Notes: generated by a model from the sequence alone, not told the origin. A DNA stretch of 64,000 bases from Clostridia bacterium (GCA_017504405.1 JAFVRG010000019.1:1-64000), one strand, 5' to 3'. Shown: positions 34,925 through 43,485, counted from the stretch's first letter. A program made the numbers and translations.

Positions 34925-35884
34925 TTAGTTCAGAAATTCTATTGAGGGACGGTTGCCAAGCGGAAAGCTCAAGAGCTTATCCGAGCCGTATTCGGCGCTT
35001 GCAAGCGCTACGGCACGCACCCTGCGGTTTTGCTCGGTTGTGGCGTAATAGACGAGCCTATCCCTATCAATTACCGAGGTGTAGACGGTTGACACGTCCT
35101 CGCCCTTATCGGTTTTTATACAGCCCATCGGCACGGATACCGATTCCCCTATATGGAGCATACGCTCTACTCCCCCACTCCTCGTATGCTCCTTTACAAA
35201 CACCGCACGGATAAAGCGGGAGGACGAGGAAAAGTCCCCCGGAAGCCCGACAGCACCGAGCCCCCGTGAATAATTTACAAGCTTGGTTTTTGGGCAGAGC
35301 CTGTTTTCGGGGTTATGCGAGGTGAGCGACATATAGTCCGAGAGGCGTGTTAAATGATAATCGAAGGACGGAGAATTAGTGAGCACCCCTACGGGATTTT
35401 CCTGAATTTTCAGCCCGTCGGCGAGGGGCTCGACTGTAATCGAGCGGCTTTTATCGGATATTATCCAATGCATAGGAGTTGGCGGCAGGTCGGGGCAAAA
35501 CGGCGTATCGACTATATTTGCCGAGGCGAGCAATGCACAGGCATCGGCGACGGTGCCGCAATTCGATAGAATCCAAGGGATAAGCTCAAATGAGGCTACG
35601 TTGAACATTCCCTCCCGATATGGCTTATATGATGCGTATTCGGGGAAATTTAGTCCTGCCATTGAAAGCCCCTTATCGTTCACCGCATCGTAATAGAGGG
35701 GAAAATTATCCCTTACGAGCGCCATACCTAAAATTGCGGGGTGATTATCCGTTTTCTCCTGAAAAAGAAACGAAAGCGGAAATTTCTGCCCCGTGAGCAC
35801 GATTTTCTCCCCGAGCGAGCATTCGAGGTCGAGAGTCCTTATAAAATAATTGCCGTTTCTTACGTAACTGATTGCCGTACACAT
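34925..35884 (-). CDS. Choloylglycine hydrolase family (bile-salt-hydrolase-like) enzyme
   Basis: 319 residues starting MCTAISY, so removal of Met exposes the catalytic N-terminal Cys2. Other Ntn-hydrolase residues are in place: Arg17 and Asp20 (IRTLDLE), Asn in DAVNDKGLSMAGLNFPEY, Asn in VLTNSPSFDYHL, and Arg in SSSSRFIRA. No signal peptide, so cytoplasmic like known bile salt hydrolases. The substrate could be conjugated bile acids, penicillin V or N-acyl amides; a bile-salt role fits a gut organism but is inferred. AAAGGA lies 8 nt before the ATG. Monocistronic. Confidence 0.88.
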   Translation of the reverse strand: MCTAISYVRNGNYFIRTLDLECSLGEKIVLTGQKFPLSFLFQEKTDNHPAILGMALVRDNFPLYYDAVNDKGLSMAGLNFPEYASYKPYREGMFNVASFELIPWILSNCGTVADACALLASANIVDTPFCPDLPPTPMHWIISDKSRSITVEPLADGLKIQENPVGVLTNSPSFDYHLTRLSDYMSLTSHNPENRLCPKTKLVNYSRGLGAVGLPGDFSSSSRFIRAVFVKEHTRSGGVERMLHIGESVSVPMGCIKTDKGEDVSTVYTSVIDRDRLVYYATTEQNRRVRAVALASAEYGSDKLLSFPLGNRPSIEFLN

Positions 35885-35963
35885 AGTTCTATCCTTTTTT
35901 AGGTAGTTTTACCCAAAATTGAAACAGGCATACAAAAAAGAAGAAACAGAGGAAAAAACAGTC

Positions 35964-36049
35964 GCTTTTTGAAAAAAGCTTGGCAAAAACTTTTATAAAG
36001 GGGAAATTAAAAGGTGAGGCACTTTTGTGCCTCACCCTTAATGTTTGCT
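35964..36049. repeat. Dispersed terminator element, copy E
   Basis: CGCTTTTTGAAAAAAGCTTG, GCAAAAACTTTTATAAAGGG, then hairpin AAAGGTGAGGCAC / GTGCCTCACCCTT. It sits just past the SASA lipoprotein stop (36051, minus strand), as its probable terminator. Confidence 0.78.
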
Positions 36050-36050
36050 A

Positions 36051-37628
36051 TCAGTTAGGAGTCCATGTGTAATAAGCTTCTCTAATCTGCGTTTCAAAGT
36101 CAGCGATAGCGGTGCTTGCGTACGTGCCTTCCTTATAGAGGGTATATACATCAGGCACGGTCATATCACCGAAGTTGAATACCTCGGGGGGTACGTCGGT
36201 AGTCCAGCCCTTCATAGCCAGCGTATTTCTGACGGCATCTCTGCCAAGCTCATTATAGCCGAGCTGTGTATAGTGTGCACCTGCATAGTGCACCTCTGCC
36301 ATCGTTGTCGGGCGCAGATAACCGTGAAGCTCTATAAATTCGTCCTCATCGGCATAAACGGTGTTGAAATACTGCTCGGTGTAGAAGTTTTCGCCTACCC
36401 AACGGTCGCCCGCATTCGAGCCCATAAAAATGTCTGCATAATCGCCCGTCGTATTAAGTCCGAGATAGAGCTGCGCCACACGCACGCCGTTTAGCATTGT
36501 ATCTGCGTAAGAGTACGCACCATCGCCCGTGTTATAGGGCGCAGGACGGGAGAAGGTTCTGGTTGCTACTATCGAGGCAAATTCAAGGCTCTTGCCGTCT
36601 ATTTTCCAATCCTGTTTCATCGACTTATACATACTGACAAATTTCTCTGCATACTGAGCGGCGCTCATACTTGCATCGCTCTCGCCCTGACACCAGAAAA
36701 GTCCGTAGTGTGCAAGGGTATAATGTCCTGCATCTATTTCGCTCTCCATAGTGGAGATAACAGCCGTCATAACGCCGTTCATTTCGGTATACTGATTGCG
36801 GCGGTCATTCGCTCTCTTTTCCGCCTCTGCCACGGGGTCGAGGGAGCTGTCGTCATAATCCTTCTGCCACGTGTCGATTACCGAGCCTGAATGGGCGCAG
36901 TTGACTACCCATACCTTATCACCCATTTGTCTGTGCCACTGGTCTGCGATAGCGGCATCCATTCCGCCCTTGCCCGTTCCGTCGGCGGTGAGAGCGTTGG
37001 GCTTATATTCAAGCTCCTCTCCGTTCACGTTAAGCGTCGAGGTCAGTGATTTTGCTACGTACTGTGTGCCGTTATCCTTATTAAGATATTCGGAAAACAG
37101 CTCGTCATTGCCGTAATTGTGAAGGCTGTCGGTGCAAACTCCGCTGTGGTAGTGATATGCGGGAGCATAGGTTGAATAAACTGTGCCCGCAGGATTCTTT
37201 ATGCTCTTATAAGCGCTTCCGTCCGCACCCTCTGCGTTACTCTGTCCTGCAATGAGCAGAACGCTGATTTTCGCAGGCTCGGATTTGAGCAGATGCGACG
37301 TGCCGTCGGTATAGTTTACCTTAACTGTACCGACACCTGTAATAACGGCACTCGTTTTGCTATCCCCAACGAGAGTGACTATTGCGCTGTCGGGGGTTTC
37401 TGTTCCTGCAACCTTTGATGTGATTTTTGCATCGGAAAAGGACGCAACCTCCTTTTGGAAGGTATATCTGTCGTCATAGGAAACGGTTATATCATAGTTA
37501 ACAGGTGCGGGGGGATTCTGACTTGTCGTGGTTGTAGTGGTGGCGCCGCCGTCAACATCCTCGACTGTGCAGGCAACAAGCGCCAGCATCATAACTATCG
37601 CCATAAAAAGTGAAAGCAGTTTTTTCAT
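36051..37628 (-). CDS. Lipoprotein with SASA-type carbohydrate esterase domain
   Basis: 525 residues from the ATG at 37628 (AAGGAG 6 nt upstream). Lipoprotein signal with Cys ~20 (LALVAC), then a Thr run and SQNPPAP linker nearly the same as in the 18273 lipoprotein. A bacterial Ig-like region spans ~40-120. The SGNH core (sialic-acid acetylesterase/DUF303 type) begins with LLIAGQSNAEGADG, contains FWCQGESDASM, and a late His in EVHYAGAHYTQLGYN, giving Ser, Gln-Gly and His blocks. Probably a surface esterase removing acetyl groups from glycans; its substrate is unknown. Confidence 0.82.
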   Translation of the reverse strand: MKKLLSLFMAIVMMLALVACTVEDVDGGATTTTTTSQNPPAPVNYDITVSYDDRYTFQKEVASFSDAKITSKVAGTETPDSAIVTLVGDSKTSAVITGVGTVKVNYTDGTSHLLKSEPAKISVLLIAGQSNAEGADGSAYKSIKNPAGTVYSTYAPAYHYHSGVCTDSLHNYGNDELFSEYLNKDNGTQYVAKSLTSTLNVNGEELEYKPNALTADGTGKGGMDAAIADQWHRQMGDKVWVVNCAHSGSVIDTWQKDYDDSSLDPVAEAEKRANDRRNQYTEMNGVMTAVISTMESEIDAGHYTLAHYGLFWCQGESDASMSAAQYAEKFVSMYKSMKQDWKIDGKSLEFASIVATRTFSRPAPYNTGDGAYSYADTMLNGVRVAQLYLGLNTTGDYADIFMGSNAGDRWVGENFYTEQYFNTVYADEDEFIELHGYLRPTTMAEVHYAGAHYTQLGYNELGRDAVRNTLAMKGWTTDVPPEVFNFGDMTVPDVYTLYKEGTYASTAIADFETQIREAYYTWTPN

Positions 37629-37656
37629 ATTTTTCTCCTTATTTTTCTTTAACCCT

Positions 37657-37685
37657 ATTATATATTTAAAGCAAAGATTTGTCAA
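37657..37685 (-). promoter_or_regulatory. Promoter of the SASA lipoprotein gene
   Basis: Minus strand TTGACA (37685-37680), 17-bp spacer, TATAAT (37662-37657), within the repeat unit nearest the gene. The other two units carry TTGCAA with a 16-bp spacer, so they are weaker. Confidence 0.82.
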
Positions 37686-37845
37686 GCCATTATAAGAAAA
37701 AGGACAGCCGTACCGAAACGGATAAGTTGTCCTATTATATATTCAAAGCAGGGCTTTGCAAGCCATTATAAGAAAAAGGACAGCCATACCGAAAGGATAC
37801 GCTGCCCTATTATATATTCAAAGCAGGGCTTTGCAAGCCATTATA

Positions 37846-37884
37846 AAAAAGGACAGCCGTACCGAAACGGATAAGCTGTCCTTT
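37846..37884 (-). terminator. Terminator after pckG
   Basis: AAAAGGACAGC / GCTGTCCTTTTT with an inner CCG/CGG pair; on the minus strand it is followed by TTTTTT. It is 14 bp past the pckG stop and is repeated twice more downstream. Confidence 0.85.
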
Positions 37885-37897
37885 TCCTATTTAATTA

Positions 37898-39679
37898 TTA
37901 TGCGTCGAGATTGGTTTTGAGTGCCTCGAGCTGGTTGCGAAGCTCAGCAGGAAGCTTGTCGCCAAACTTCTTGTAATGCTCCTCAATCTCAGCTGCCTCC
38001 TTCTTCCATACCTCTTTATCAACAGTAAGAATGTCCTTAAGAACATCCATATCCATATCGAGGTCGGTGAGGTCAATATCCTCGGGACGGGGAACGTAGC
38101 CGATAGGAGTTTCAACTGCATCAGCCTTGCCCTCGCAGCGAGCAATTATCCAGTTGAGAACACGCATATTGTCGCCAAAGCCGGGCCATACAAAGTTGCC
38201 CTCGTCGTCGGTTCTGAACCAGTTTACGTTGAATATCTTGGGTGCCTTGTCGCCAAGACGCTTGCCCATATCGAGCCAGTGCTGGAAGTAATCGCCCATA
38301 TTGTATCCGCAGAAGGGAAGCATTGCCATAGGGTCACGGCGTACTACGCCGACAGCGCCTGCTGCGGCAGCGGTGGTTTCAGATGCCATAGCAGAGCCGA
38401 TGAACACACCGTTATCCCAGCTCTTGGACTGGTATACGAGGGGTGTGCACTTAGCACGGCGTCCGCCGAATACGATAGCGGAGATAGGAACGCCTGCGCC
38501 CTTGTCAAAGTCCTCGGAGATGCAGGGGCAGTTAACTGCGGGAGCAGTGAAACGGCTGTTGGGATGTGCGGCATAGGTGGTCTTATCGCTCTTTACGAAC
38601 ATAGACGCAGTCCAGGGCTCGCCCTTCCAGTTAAGTGCGTTAACGGGAATATCCTTGTTGAGTCCCTCCCACCATACGGTGTTGTCGTCGAGGTTAAGAG
38701 CAACGTTTGTGAATATAGTGTTCTTCTCTGCGCTCTTAAGAGCATTGAAGTTGGACTTTGCATTGGTACCGGGAGCAACGCCGAAGAAGCCGTTCTCGGG
38801 GTTGATTGCATAAAGGCGTCCGTCTGCTCCGACTCTCATCCAAGCGATATCGTCGCCGACAGTCCAAATCTTGTAGCCCTTGTCAGCAAGATACTTGGGG
38901 GGAATGAGCATTGCGAGGTTAGTCTTACCGCAAGCAGAGGGGAATGCCGCTGCAATGTAGTGAATATCGCCCTTGGGATTTTCAAGGCCGAGAATGAGCA
39001 TATGCTCAGCCATCCAGCCCTCTTTTCTACCCTGATAGGATGCGATACGGAGAGCAAAGCACTTCTTTCCGAGCAGAACGTTTCCGCCGTATGCGGAGTT
39101 AACGGTGATTATCGTGTTGTCCTCGGGGAACTGACAGATGTATCTCTTCTCAGGGTCAACGTCGCAGGATGCGTGGAATCCGCGTACCCAGTCGTTGGAA
39201 TCGCCGAGAACGTCCCATACCTTATCGCCTACACGGGTCATTATGAGCATATTGAGAACAACGTATATCGAGTCGGTAATCTCAACGCCAATCTTTGCGA
39301 GAGGAGAGCCGATAGGTCCCATTGAGAAGGGGATGATATACATAGTTCTGCCTGCATAAGAGCCCCTTGCAATATCATAGAGCTTCTTATACATATCCTG
39401 AGGGTCGCACCAATGGTTGGTCGGGCCTGCATCCTCCTCTTTTCTTGCACAGATGAAGGTTCTGTCCTCAACACGTGCAACGTCGTTGGGCTTGGTTCTG
39501 TGGAGGTAGCAGCCGGGGAGCTTCTCCTCGTTGAGCTTGTGCATTTCTCCGGTCTTAACTGCCTTCGCTCTGAGCCATTCTGCCTGCTCCTCGCTACCGT
39601 CAATAAAGACTACCTCAGAGGGATTAACGAGGTTTTTGATTTCCTCAATCCATGAAAGAACTGTCTGGTTTTTTGTCAT
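37898..39679 (-). CDS. pckG: Phosphoenolpyruvate carboxykinase (GTP)
   Basis: 593 residues, the size of GTP-type PEPCK. The kinase P-loop region AAAFPSACGKTNLAMLIPP contains the GTP-class active-site Cys. Others: WTVGDDIAWMRVGADGRLYA (metal Asp), and the nucleotide-specificity block FGGRRAKCTPLVYQSKSWDN. It interconverts oxaloacetate and PEP; in anaerobes it may run towards oxaloacetate, which would feed the Re-citrate synthase branch. AAGGAG lies 8 nt before the ATG. The upstream PTS IIC gene is on the same strand 51 bp away. Confidence 0.96.
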   Translation of the reverse strand: MTKNQTVLSWIEEIKNLVNPSEVVFIDGSEEQAEWLRAKAVKTGEMHKLNEEKLPGCYLHRTKPNDVARVEDRTFICARKEEDAGPTNHWCDPQDMYKKLYDIARGSYAGRTMYIIPFSMGPIGSPLAKIGVEITDSIYVVLNMLIMTRVGDKVWDVLGDSNDWVRGFHASCDVDPEKRYICQFPEDNTIITVNSAYGGNVLLGKKCFALRIASYQGRKEGWMAEHMLILGLENPKGDIHYIAAAFPSACGKTNLAMLIPPKYLADKGYKIWTVGDDIAWMRVGADGRLYAINPENGFFGVAPGTNAKSNFNALKSAEKNTIFTNVALNLDDNTVWWEGLNKDIPVNALNWKGEPWTASMFVKSDKTTYAAHPNSRFTAPAVNCPCISEDFDKGAGVPISAIVFGGRRAKCTPLVYQSKSWDNGVFIGSAMASETTAAAAGAVGVVRRDPMAMLPFCGYNMGDYFQHWLDMGKRLGDKAPKIFNVNWFRTDDEGNFVWPGFGDNMRVLNWIIARCEGKADAVETPIGYVPRPEDIDLTDLDMDMDVLKDILTVDKEVWKKEAAEIEEHYKKFGDKLPAELRNQLEALKTNLDA

Positions 39680-39702
39680 AATTTTATCTCCTTTATAATT
39701 TG

Positions 39703-39717
39703 GAACACTTGGTGTTC
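39703..39717 (-). promoter_or_regulatory. Perfect GAACAC-GTGTTC palindrome before pckG
   Basis: GAACAC-ttg-GTGTTC lies in the 51-bp gap between the PTS IIC stop and the pckG start. It may be an operator or a small mRNA hairpin; no regulator is adjacent. Confidence 0.4.
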
Positions 39718-39730
39718 AGTATTAACAATT

Positions 39731-40846
39731 TTATGCTTTTGCTTCTTCTTCGTTCTTCTTCGGAAGATGAAGGTCGGAAAACTCGTCGAGCTGTAAATCC
39801 CCGAATTTTATCCAGCCCTTATATCTCATAAATTCGCTGAAGGCGAGTGAGAGAATTGCGGGGAGAACGAGGCAGATGAGAATTATTCCCGTGACGGTGA
39901 GCGCATTCATATCCGTCGCCTCTATAACGCCGAGAGGTCCGACAAGACCGCACGTTCCCATACCTGCGCTGACGCCGTTGCATCTGAGTCCGAACACCGC
40001 CGTAGCGAGAGGGCCTGTTATTGCGGATGCGAGAGTGGCGGGTATCCATATAATCGGCTTTTTCACTATATTACCCATCTGGAGCATCGAGGTTCCGAGT
40101 CCCTGTGCGACAATGCCGCCCCAACGGTTCTCACGGAAGCTGATGACTGCAAAGCCAACCATCTGCGCACAGCAGCCCGCAACTGCGGCGCCGCCTGCGA
40201 GTCCCGAAATACCGATTATTGCGCATATCGCCGCCGAGCTGATCGGCAGAGTGAGGATTATTCCGACAACCACTGAGATAACTATTCCCATAATTATCGG
40301 CTGATATTCCGTTGCCGTATTTATAAAATAACCGAGCCAATACATAACGTATGCGATTATCGGGCATAAAAGCTTTGCAAGCAGTGCACCCGACAGTATC
40401 GTGACGCAGGGTGTTACGAGTATATCAACCTTGGTTTCCTTCGACACGATTTTACCGAGCTCAACCGCTACCAGCGCACAGAAGAATACTCCTGCGGGTC
40501 CTGCGGTCAGCGTTTTCTCCGCTCCGCCGATTGTAAAGGTTGCGCCCAGGGCGTTTGACATTGCGCCGACAACGCCTGCCGAGCACAAAACGAGAGGCGG
40601 CGCCTTCAGGCACGAGGCAATTGCCACCGCCAGAACTGCGCCTGTTGCAAACGAGCCTGCGGTTACGTACGAGCTAATCTCCGAGAGAAGCTCCCAATGC
40701 ACGTATTTTGCCAGCGTGGAAAAAATCGTGCCAATGAGAAGCGTGGAGAAAAGGCCTACTGCCATTGAGCTCATCGCATCGACAAAGTATCTGCGTGCCG
40801 AGAGCTCCACACCCTTACGGTTCAAAAATTTTTTAACCTTATTCAT
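39731..40846 (-). CDS. PTS_EIIC_2 family membrane transporter
   Basis: 371 residues with ~8-10 membrane helices; the fold and blocks LARRYFVDAMSSMAVGLFST-like start (SARRYFVDAMSSMAVGL), IAVELGKIVSKETKVDILVT-like segment and GIISLAGGAAVAGCCAQMVG-like segment fit the PTS_EIIC_2 family. No EIIA or EIIB domain is fused and none is encoded nearby, so it may not be a classical phosphotransferase system; some members act as ion- or sugar-linked carriers of unknown substrate. It is upstream of pckG on the same strand and may share a transcript. GAAGGA precedes the ATG. Confidence 0.75.
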   Translation of the reverse strand: MNKVKKFLNRKGVELSARRYFVDAMSSMAVGLFSTLLIGTIFSTLAKYVHWELLSEISSYVTAGSFATGAVLAVAIASCLKAPPLVLCSAGVVGAMSNALGATFTIGGAEKTLTAGPAGVFFCALVAVELGKIVSKETKVDILVTPCVTILSGALLAKLLCPIIAYVMYWLGYFINTATEYQPIIMGIVISVVVGIILTLPISSAAICAIIGISGLAGGAAVAGCCAQMVGFAVISFRENRWGGIVAQGLGTSMLQMGNIVKKPIIWIPATLASAITGPLATAVFGLRCNGVSAGMGTCGLVGPLGVIEATDMNALTVTGIILICLVLPAILSLAFSEFMRYKGWIKFGDLQLDEFSDLHLPKKNEEEAKA

Positions 40847-40867
40847 AACGTGTCCTTCTTCATAAGT

Positions 40868-40899
40868 CTCCGAGCAGTATGCTTTTTTATTTGCTCGGT
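40868..40899 (-). other. Leader stem-loop of the PTS IIC gene
   Basis: CCGAGCA and TGCTCGG (7 bp, ~17-nt loop) lie between the promoter and the ribosome site. It could be a leader structure; not followed by a U-run. Confidence 0.45.
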
Positions 40900-40920
40900 C
40901 AAAATATAAAAATCACAATT

Positions 40921-40950
40921 ATTTTATCACACATTAAATAAAATTGTCAA
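40921..40950 (-). promoter_or_regulatory. Promoter of PTS IIC (and possibly pckG)
   Basis: Minus strand TTGACA (40950-40945), 18-bp spacer, TAAAAT (40926-40921). Confidence 0.72.
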
Positions 40951-41019
40951 CATATTAACTCCAAAAAGACAAAATTTTCACATTTTTAATAATTTTTTCC
41001 GTTTTTTTCGTTTTGATTG

Positions 41020-41048
41020 TTGCAGTTTTACTTATAATGTGCTATAAT
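41020..41048 (+). promoter_or_regulatory. Promoter of pncB
   Basis: TTGCAG (41020-41025), 17-bp spacer, TATAAT (41043-41048), divergent from the PTS IIC promoter. Confidence 0.7.
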
Positions 41049-41079
41049 TGCCTCAAATCAAGCGCAAAGGAATGAAAAA

Positions 41080-42525
41080 ATGAACAACACAAACTACACT
41101 CTGCTCTGCGATTTTTACGAGCTGACTATGGGAAACGGATATTTTCTGTCCGAAAAGAGAAATGAAACGGCGTACTTCGACGTATTCTTCCGCTCTATTC
41201 CCGACGGCGGCGGATTTGCGATTGCGGCAGGACTTGAACAGATTATCGACTATATAAAAAATCTGAAATTCACCGAGAAGGATATTGAATTTCTGCGCTC
41301 GAAGGGAGTTTTCGACGAGGGCTTTCTTTCCTATCTTCTCGATTTCAAATTCACGGGTGATATTTACGCAATACCCGAGGGCACGCCTATATTCCCGAAC
41401 GAGCCGATACTGACGGTCAAGGCGCCTGCTATCGAGGCGCAGTTCATAGAGACGTTTCTTCTCCTTGCGATAAACCACCAGTCGCTCATAGCGACAAAGG
41501 CAAACAGGATTGTCCGTGCGGCACAGGGCAGACCGATAGCGGAATTCGGCTCACGCAGGGCACAGGGCTCTGACGGAGCGATACTCGGTGCGAGAGCTGC
41601 GTACATCGGCGGATGTGCGGCAACAGCCTGCACAATCAGCGACCGTGACTACGGCATCCCCGCAACCGGCACTATGGCGCACTCGTGGGTGCAGATGTTT
41701 GACACAGAGTACGAGGCGTTTGAGGCATACTGCAAGCTTTACCCGAACAACGCTACCCTGCTCGTAGATACCTACGACGTTTTAGGCAGTGGCGTCCCCA
41801 ACGCCATCAAGGCGTTCAAGGAGGTTTTAGTACCCAAGGGAATACGCAAGTTCGGTGTCAGAATTGACAGCGGAGATATTGCCTACCTCACAAAGAAAAT
41901 CAGGAAAATGATGAACGAGGCGGGACTGCCCGAATGTAAGATAGTGGTGTCCAACTCCATGGACGAGCATATCATTCGTGACATAATCGCTCAGGGAGCA
42001 GAGGTTGACTCATTCGGTGTCGGCGAGAGACTGATAACCGCAAAGAGTGAGCCTGTTTTCGGCGGCGTTTACAAGCTGGTTGCCGTTGAGAAAAACGGCG
42101 AGGTTATACCGAAAATAAAAATCAGCGAAAACCCCGAAAAGATAACCAATCCGCACTTCAAAAAGCTCTACCGTCTTTACGATAAGGCAACGGGTAAGGC
42201 GCAGGCTGATTTACTGTGCGCCTACGACGAGGATTTCTCTGACGCAACCGAGCTTGAGCTTTTTGACCCAAGCAACACCTGGAAGCGCAAGACATTCCGT
42301 AATTTTGAAATCCGTGAACTTCAGGTGCCTATATTCAAAAACGGCGAATGTGTCTACAATCCCCCCGCAATAGCGGACGTGCGTGCCTACTGCCTTACTC
42401 AGGTGGATAAGCTCTGGGACGAGGTGACGAGATTTGAAAATCCGCACCGCTACTACGTTGACCTATCGCAGAAGCTGTGGGATATAAAGCACTCGCTCCT
42501 CCACAGCGCAGGAAAAAGGAAATAA
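41080..42525 (+). CDS. pncB: Nicotinate phosphoribosyltransferase
   Basis: 481 residues, the Gram-positive (PncB2-like) length. N-terminal LLCDFYELTMGNGYFLSEKR, central EFGSRRAQGSDGAILGARAA with the conserved Arg residues, the phosphorylatable His in TGTMAHSWVQMFD, and the PRPP/phosphate-binding IRIDSGDI-like block (GVRIDSGDIAYLTKKIRKM). It makes nicotinate mononucleotide from nicotinate and PRPP in NAD salvage. AAAGGA lies 8 nt before the ATG. Monocistronic with a clear terminator. Confidence 0.95.
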   Translation: MNNTNYTLLCDFYELTMGNGYFLSEKRNETAYFDVFFRSIPDGGGFAIAAGLEQIIDYIKNLKFTEKDIEFLRSKGVFDEGFLSYLLDFKFTGDIYAIPEGTPIFPNEPILTVKAPAIEAQFIETFLLLAINHQSLIATKANRIVRAAQGRPIAEFGSRRAQGSDGAILGARAAYIGGCAATACTISDRDYGIPATGTMAHSWVQMFDTEYEAFEAYCKLYPNNATLLVDTYDVLGSGVPNAIKAFKEVLVPKGIRKFGVRIDSGDIAYLTKKIRKMMNEAGLPECKIVVSNSMDEHIIRDIIAQGAEVDSFGVGERLITAKSEPVFGGVYKLVAVEKNGEVIPKIKISENPEKITNPHFKKLYRLYDKATGKAQADLLCAYDEDFSDATELELFDPSNTWKRKTFRNFEIRELQVPIFKNGECVYNPPAIADVRAYCLTQVDKLWDEVTRFENPHRYYVDLSQKLWDIKHSLLHSAGKRK

Positions 42526-42536
42526 CGAATAAAACA

Positions 42537-42580
42537 AACGGAAGGTAATCGGCATCGGTGACCTTCCGTTTTTTATTTTT
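42537..42580 (+). terminator. Terminator after pncB
   Basis: AACGGAAGGT (42537-42546) pairs with ACCTTCCGTT (42561-42570), followed by TTTTTATTTTT. Confidence 0.92.
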
Positions 42581-42695
42581 GATTGGTAAGATTTTCTTCA
42601 CGTGATTGCTTACGGCAAATACTTTCACGCAAACGCATGATGCACGGCAGATATTCCTCACGCAGGCGCACGGAGAGCGGAGCTGACAGTATCTT

Positions 42696-42737
42696 CAAAA
42701 ACGAAAGTGACCGAGGCAGGCGTTTTGCCTCGGTCAC
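42696..42737 (-). terminator. Terminator after the DUF554 gene
   Basis: GTGACCGAGGCA / TGCCTCGGTCAC, a perfect 12-bp stem with a 7-nt loop, followed on the minus strand by TTTCGTTTTTG. Confidence 0.9.
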
Positions 42738-42753
42738 CTTAAAGCAGTATTTT

Positions 42754-43485
42754 TTACAGTATTCCAAAAGCATTCATCAACGGACAAATTGCAAGGGGGA
42801 GCAGCATTGCGGGAATGAAATCTGCCGTTTTCAGCTTTGTCACGCCCAGCATATTAAGACCTATTACCAAAATAATCAACGAGCCGACACAGCCGATATG
42901 ATTGATAATGGCGGTATACATAGGCGAGGTGTTGTCAACGTGTGAAATTATCAAATAGAAGATGAGAGTCAGTGTGCCCTGATATGCGAGCGTTGAGAAT
43001 GCGGAAAGCACGCATCCTATTCCCAGCGTTGCGGACAGCACAAGGCAGGTTATCATATCTATAACCGATTTTGCCAGAAGAATCGTGTGGTCGCCCTGAG
43101 CTGCGGTGAGCGCTCCGTTTATAGACATCGCACCGATGCAGAATATCATCGTGGTTGTGACAAACGCCTCGGCTATACTGCTCTTCTCTCCCTCGCCGTC
43201 CTTTTTCGACAGCTTTCTTTGAAGAAGCTCGCCAAAACGGTTGAGTGCGCCGTCAATATTGATAAGCGTTCCTATCGCAACGCCAAGACCCATAGATATT
43301 ATCACGACAAGAGGGTTTATCACGCCCTCTCCGATATGGAGTCCGTCGATGGCTATGTAAATAACGCACAGCGCCATTGCCGCAAGCATTGCATCAACTA
43401 TTTTTTTCGGTATTCCACGGCGCAAAAGGCTACCGATCAGAGCGGCAACCAGAATAGTGCCGAAATTTACTAAGTTACCTAACAT
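42754..43485 (-). CDS. DUF554 membrane protein
   Basis: 243 residues with six to seven membrane helices. Begins MLGNLVNFGTILVAALIGSL, followed by the DUF554 blocks IISMGLGVAIGTLINIDGAL and FVTTTMIFCIGAMSINGALT. The short cytoplasmic loop (QRKLSKKDGEGEKSS) is polar. Probable transporter of unknown substrate; no operon partner tells more. The TPR-like gene upstream on the same strand ends 29 nt away, so the two may be co-transcribed. Confidence 0.9.
   Translation of the reverse strand: MLGNLVNFGTILVAALIGSLLRRGIPKKIVDAMLAAMALCVIYIAIDGLHIGEGVINPLVVIISMGLGVAIGTLINIDGALNRFGELLQRKLSKKDGEGEKSSIAEAFVTTTMIFCIGAMSINGALTAAQGDHTILLAKSVIDMITCLVLSATLGIGCVLSAFSTLAYQGTLTLIFYLIISHVDNTSPMYTAIINHIGCVGSLIILVIGLNMLGVTKLKTADFIPAMLLPLAICPLMNAFGIL

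Larger units (their letters stand above)
37654..37884. repeat. Triplicated 75-77-bp promoter-terminator unit
   Basis: Three tandem units start at 37654, 37731 and 37806 (CCTATTATATATT). Each contains an AGGACAGC..GCTGTCCT hairpin followed, on the minus strand, by TTTTT, and a TATAAT with a -35-like box. On the minus strand the unit nearest pckG is its terminator; the last unit provides the SASA gene promoter. Confidence 0.88.

Noticed and set aside
37976..39325. Plus-strand open frame of 449 codons opposite pckG
   Set aside because: Antisense shadow; pckG on the other strand is unmistakable.
42573..42773. Minus-strand small frame (66 codons) after the DUF554 gene
   Set aside because: It crosses the DUF554 terminator and the end of that gene in another frame; no ribosome site and no recognised domain.
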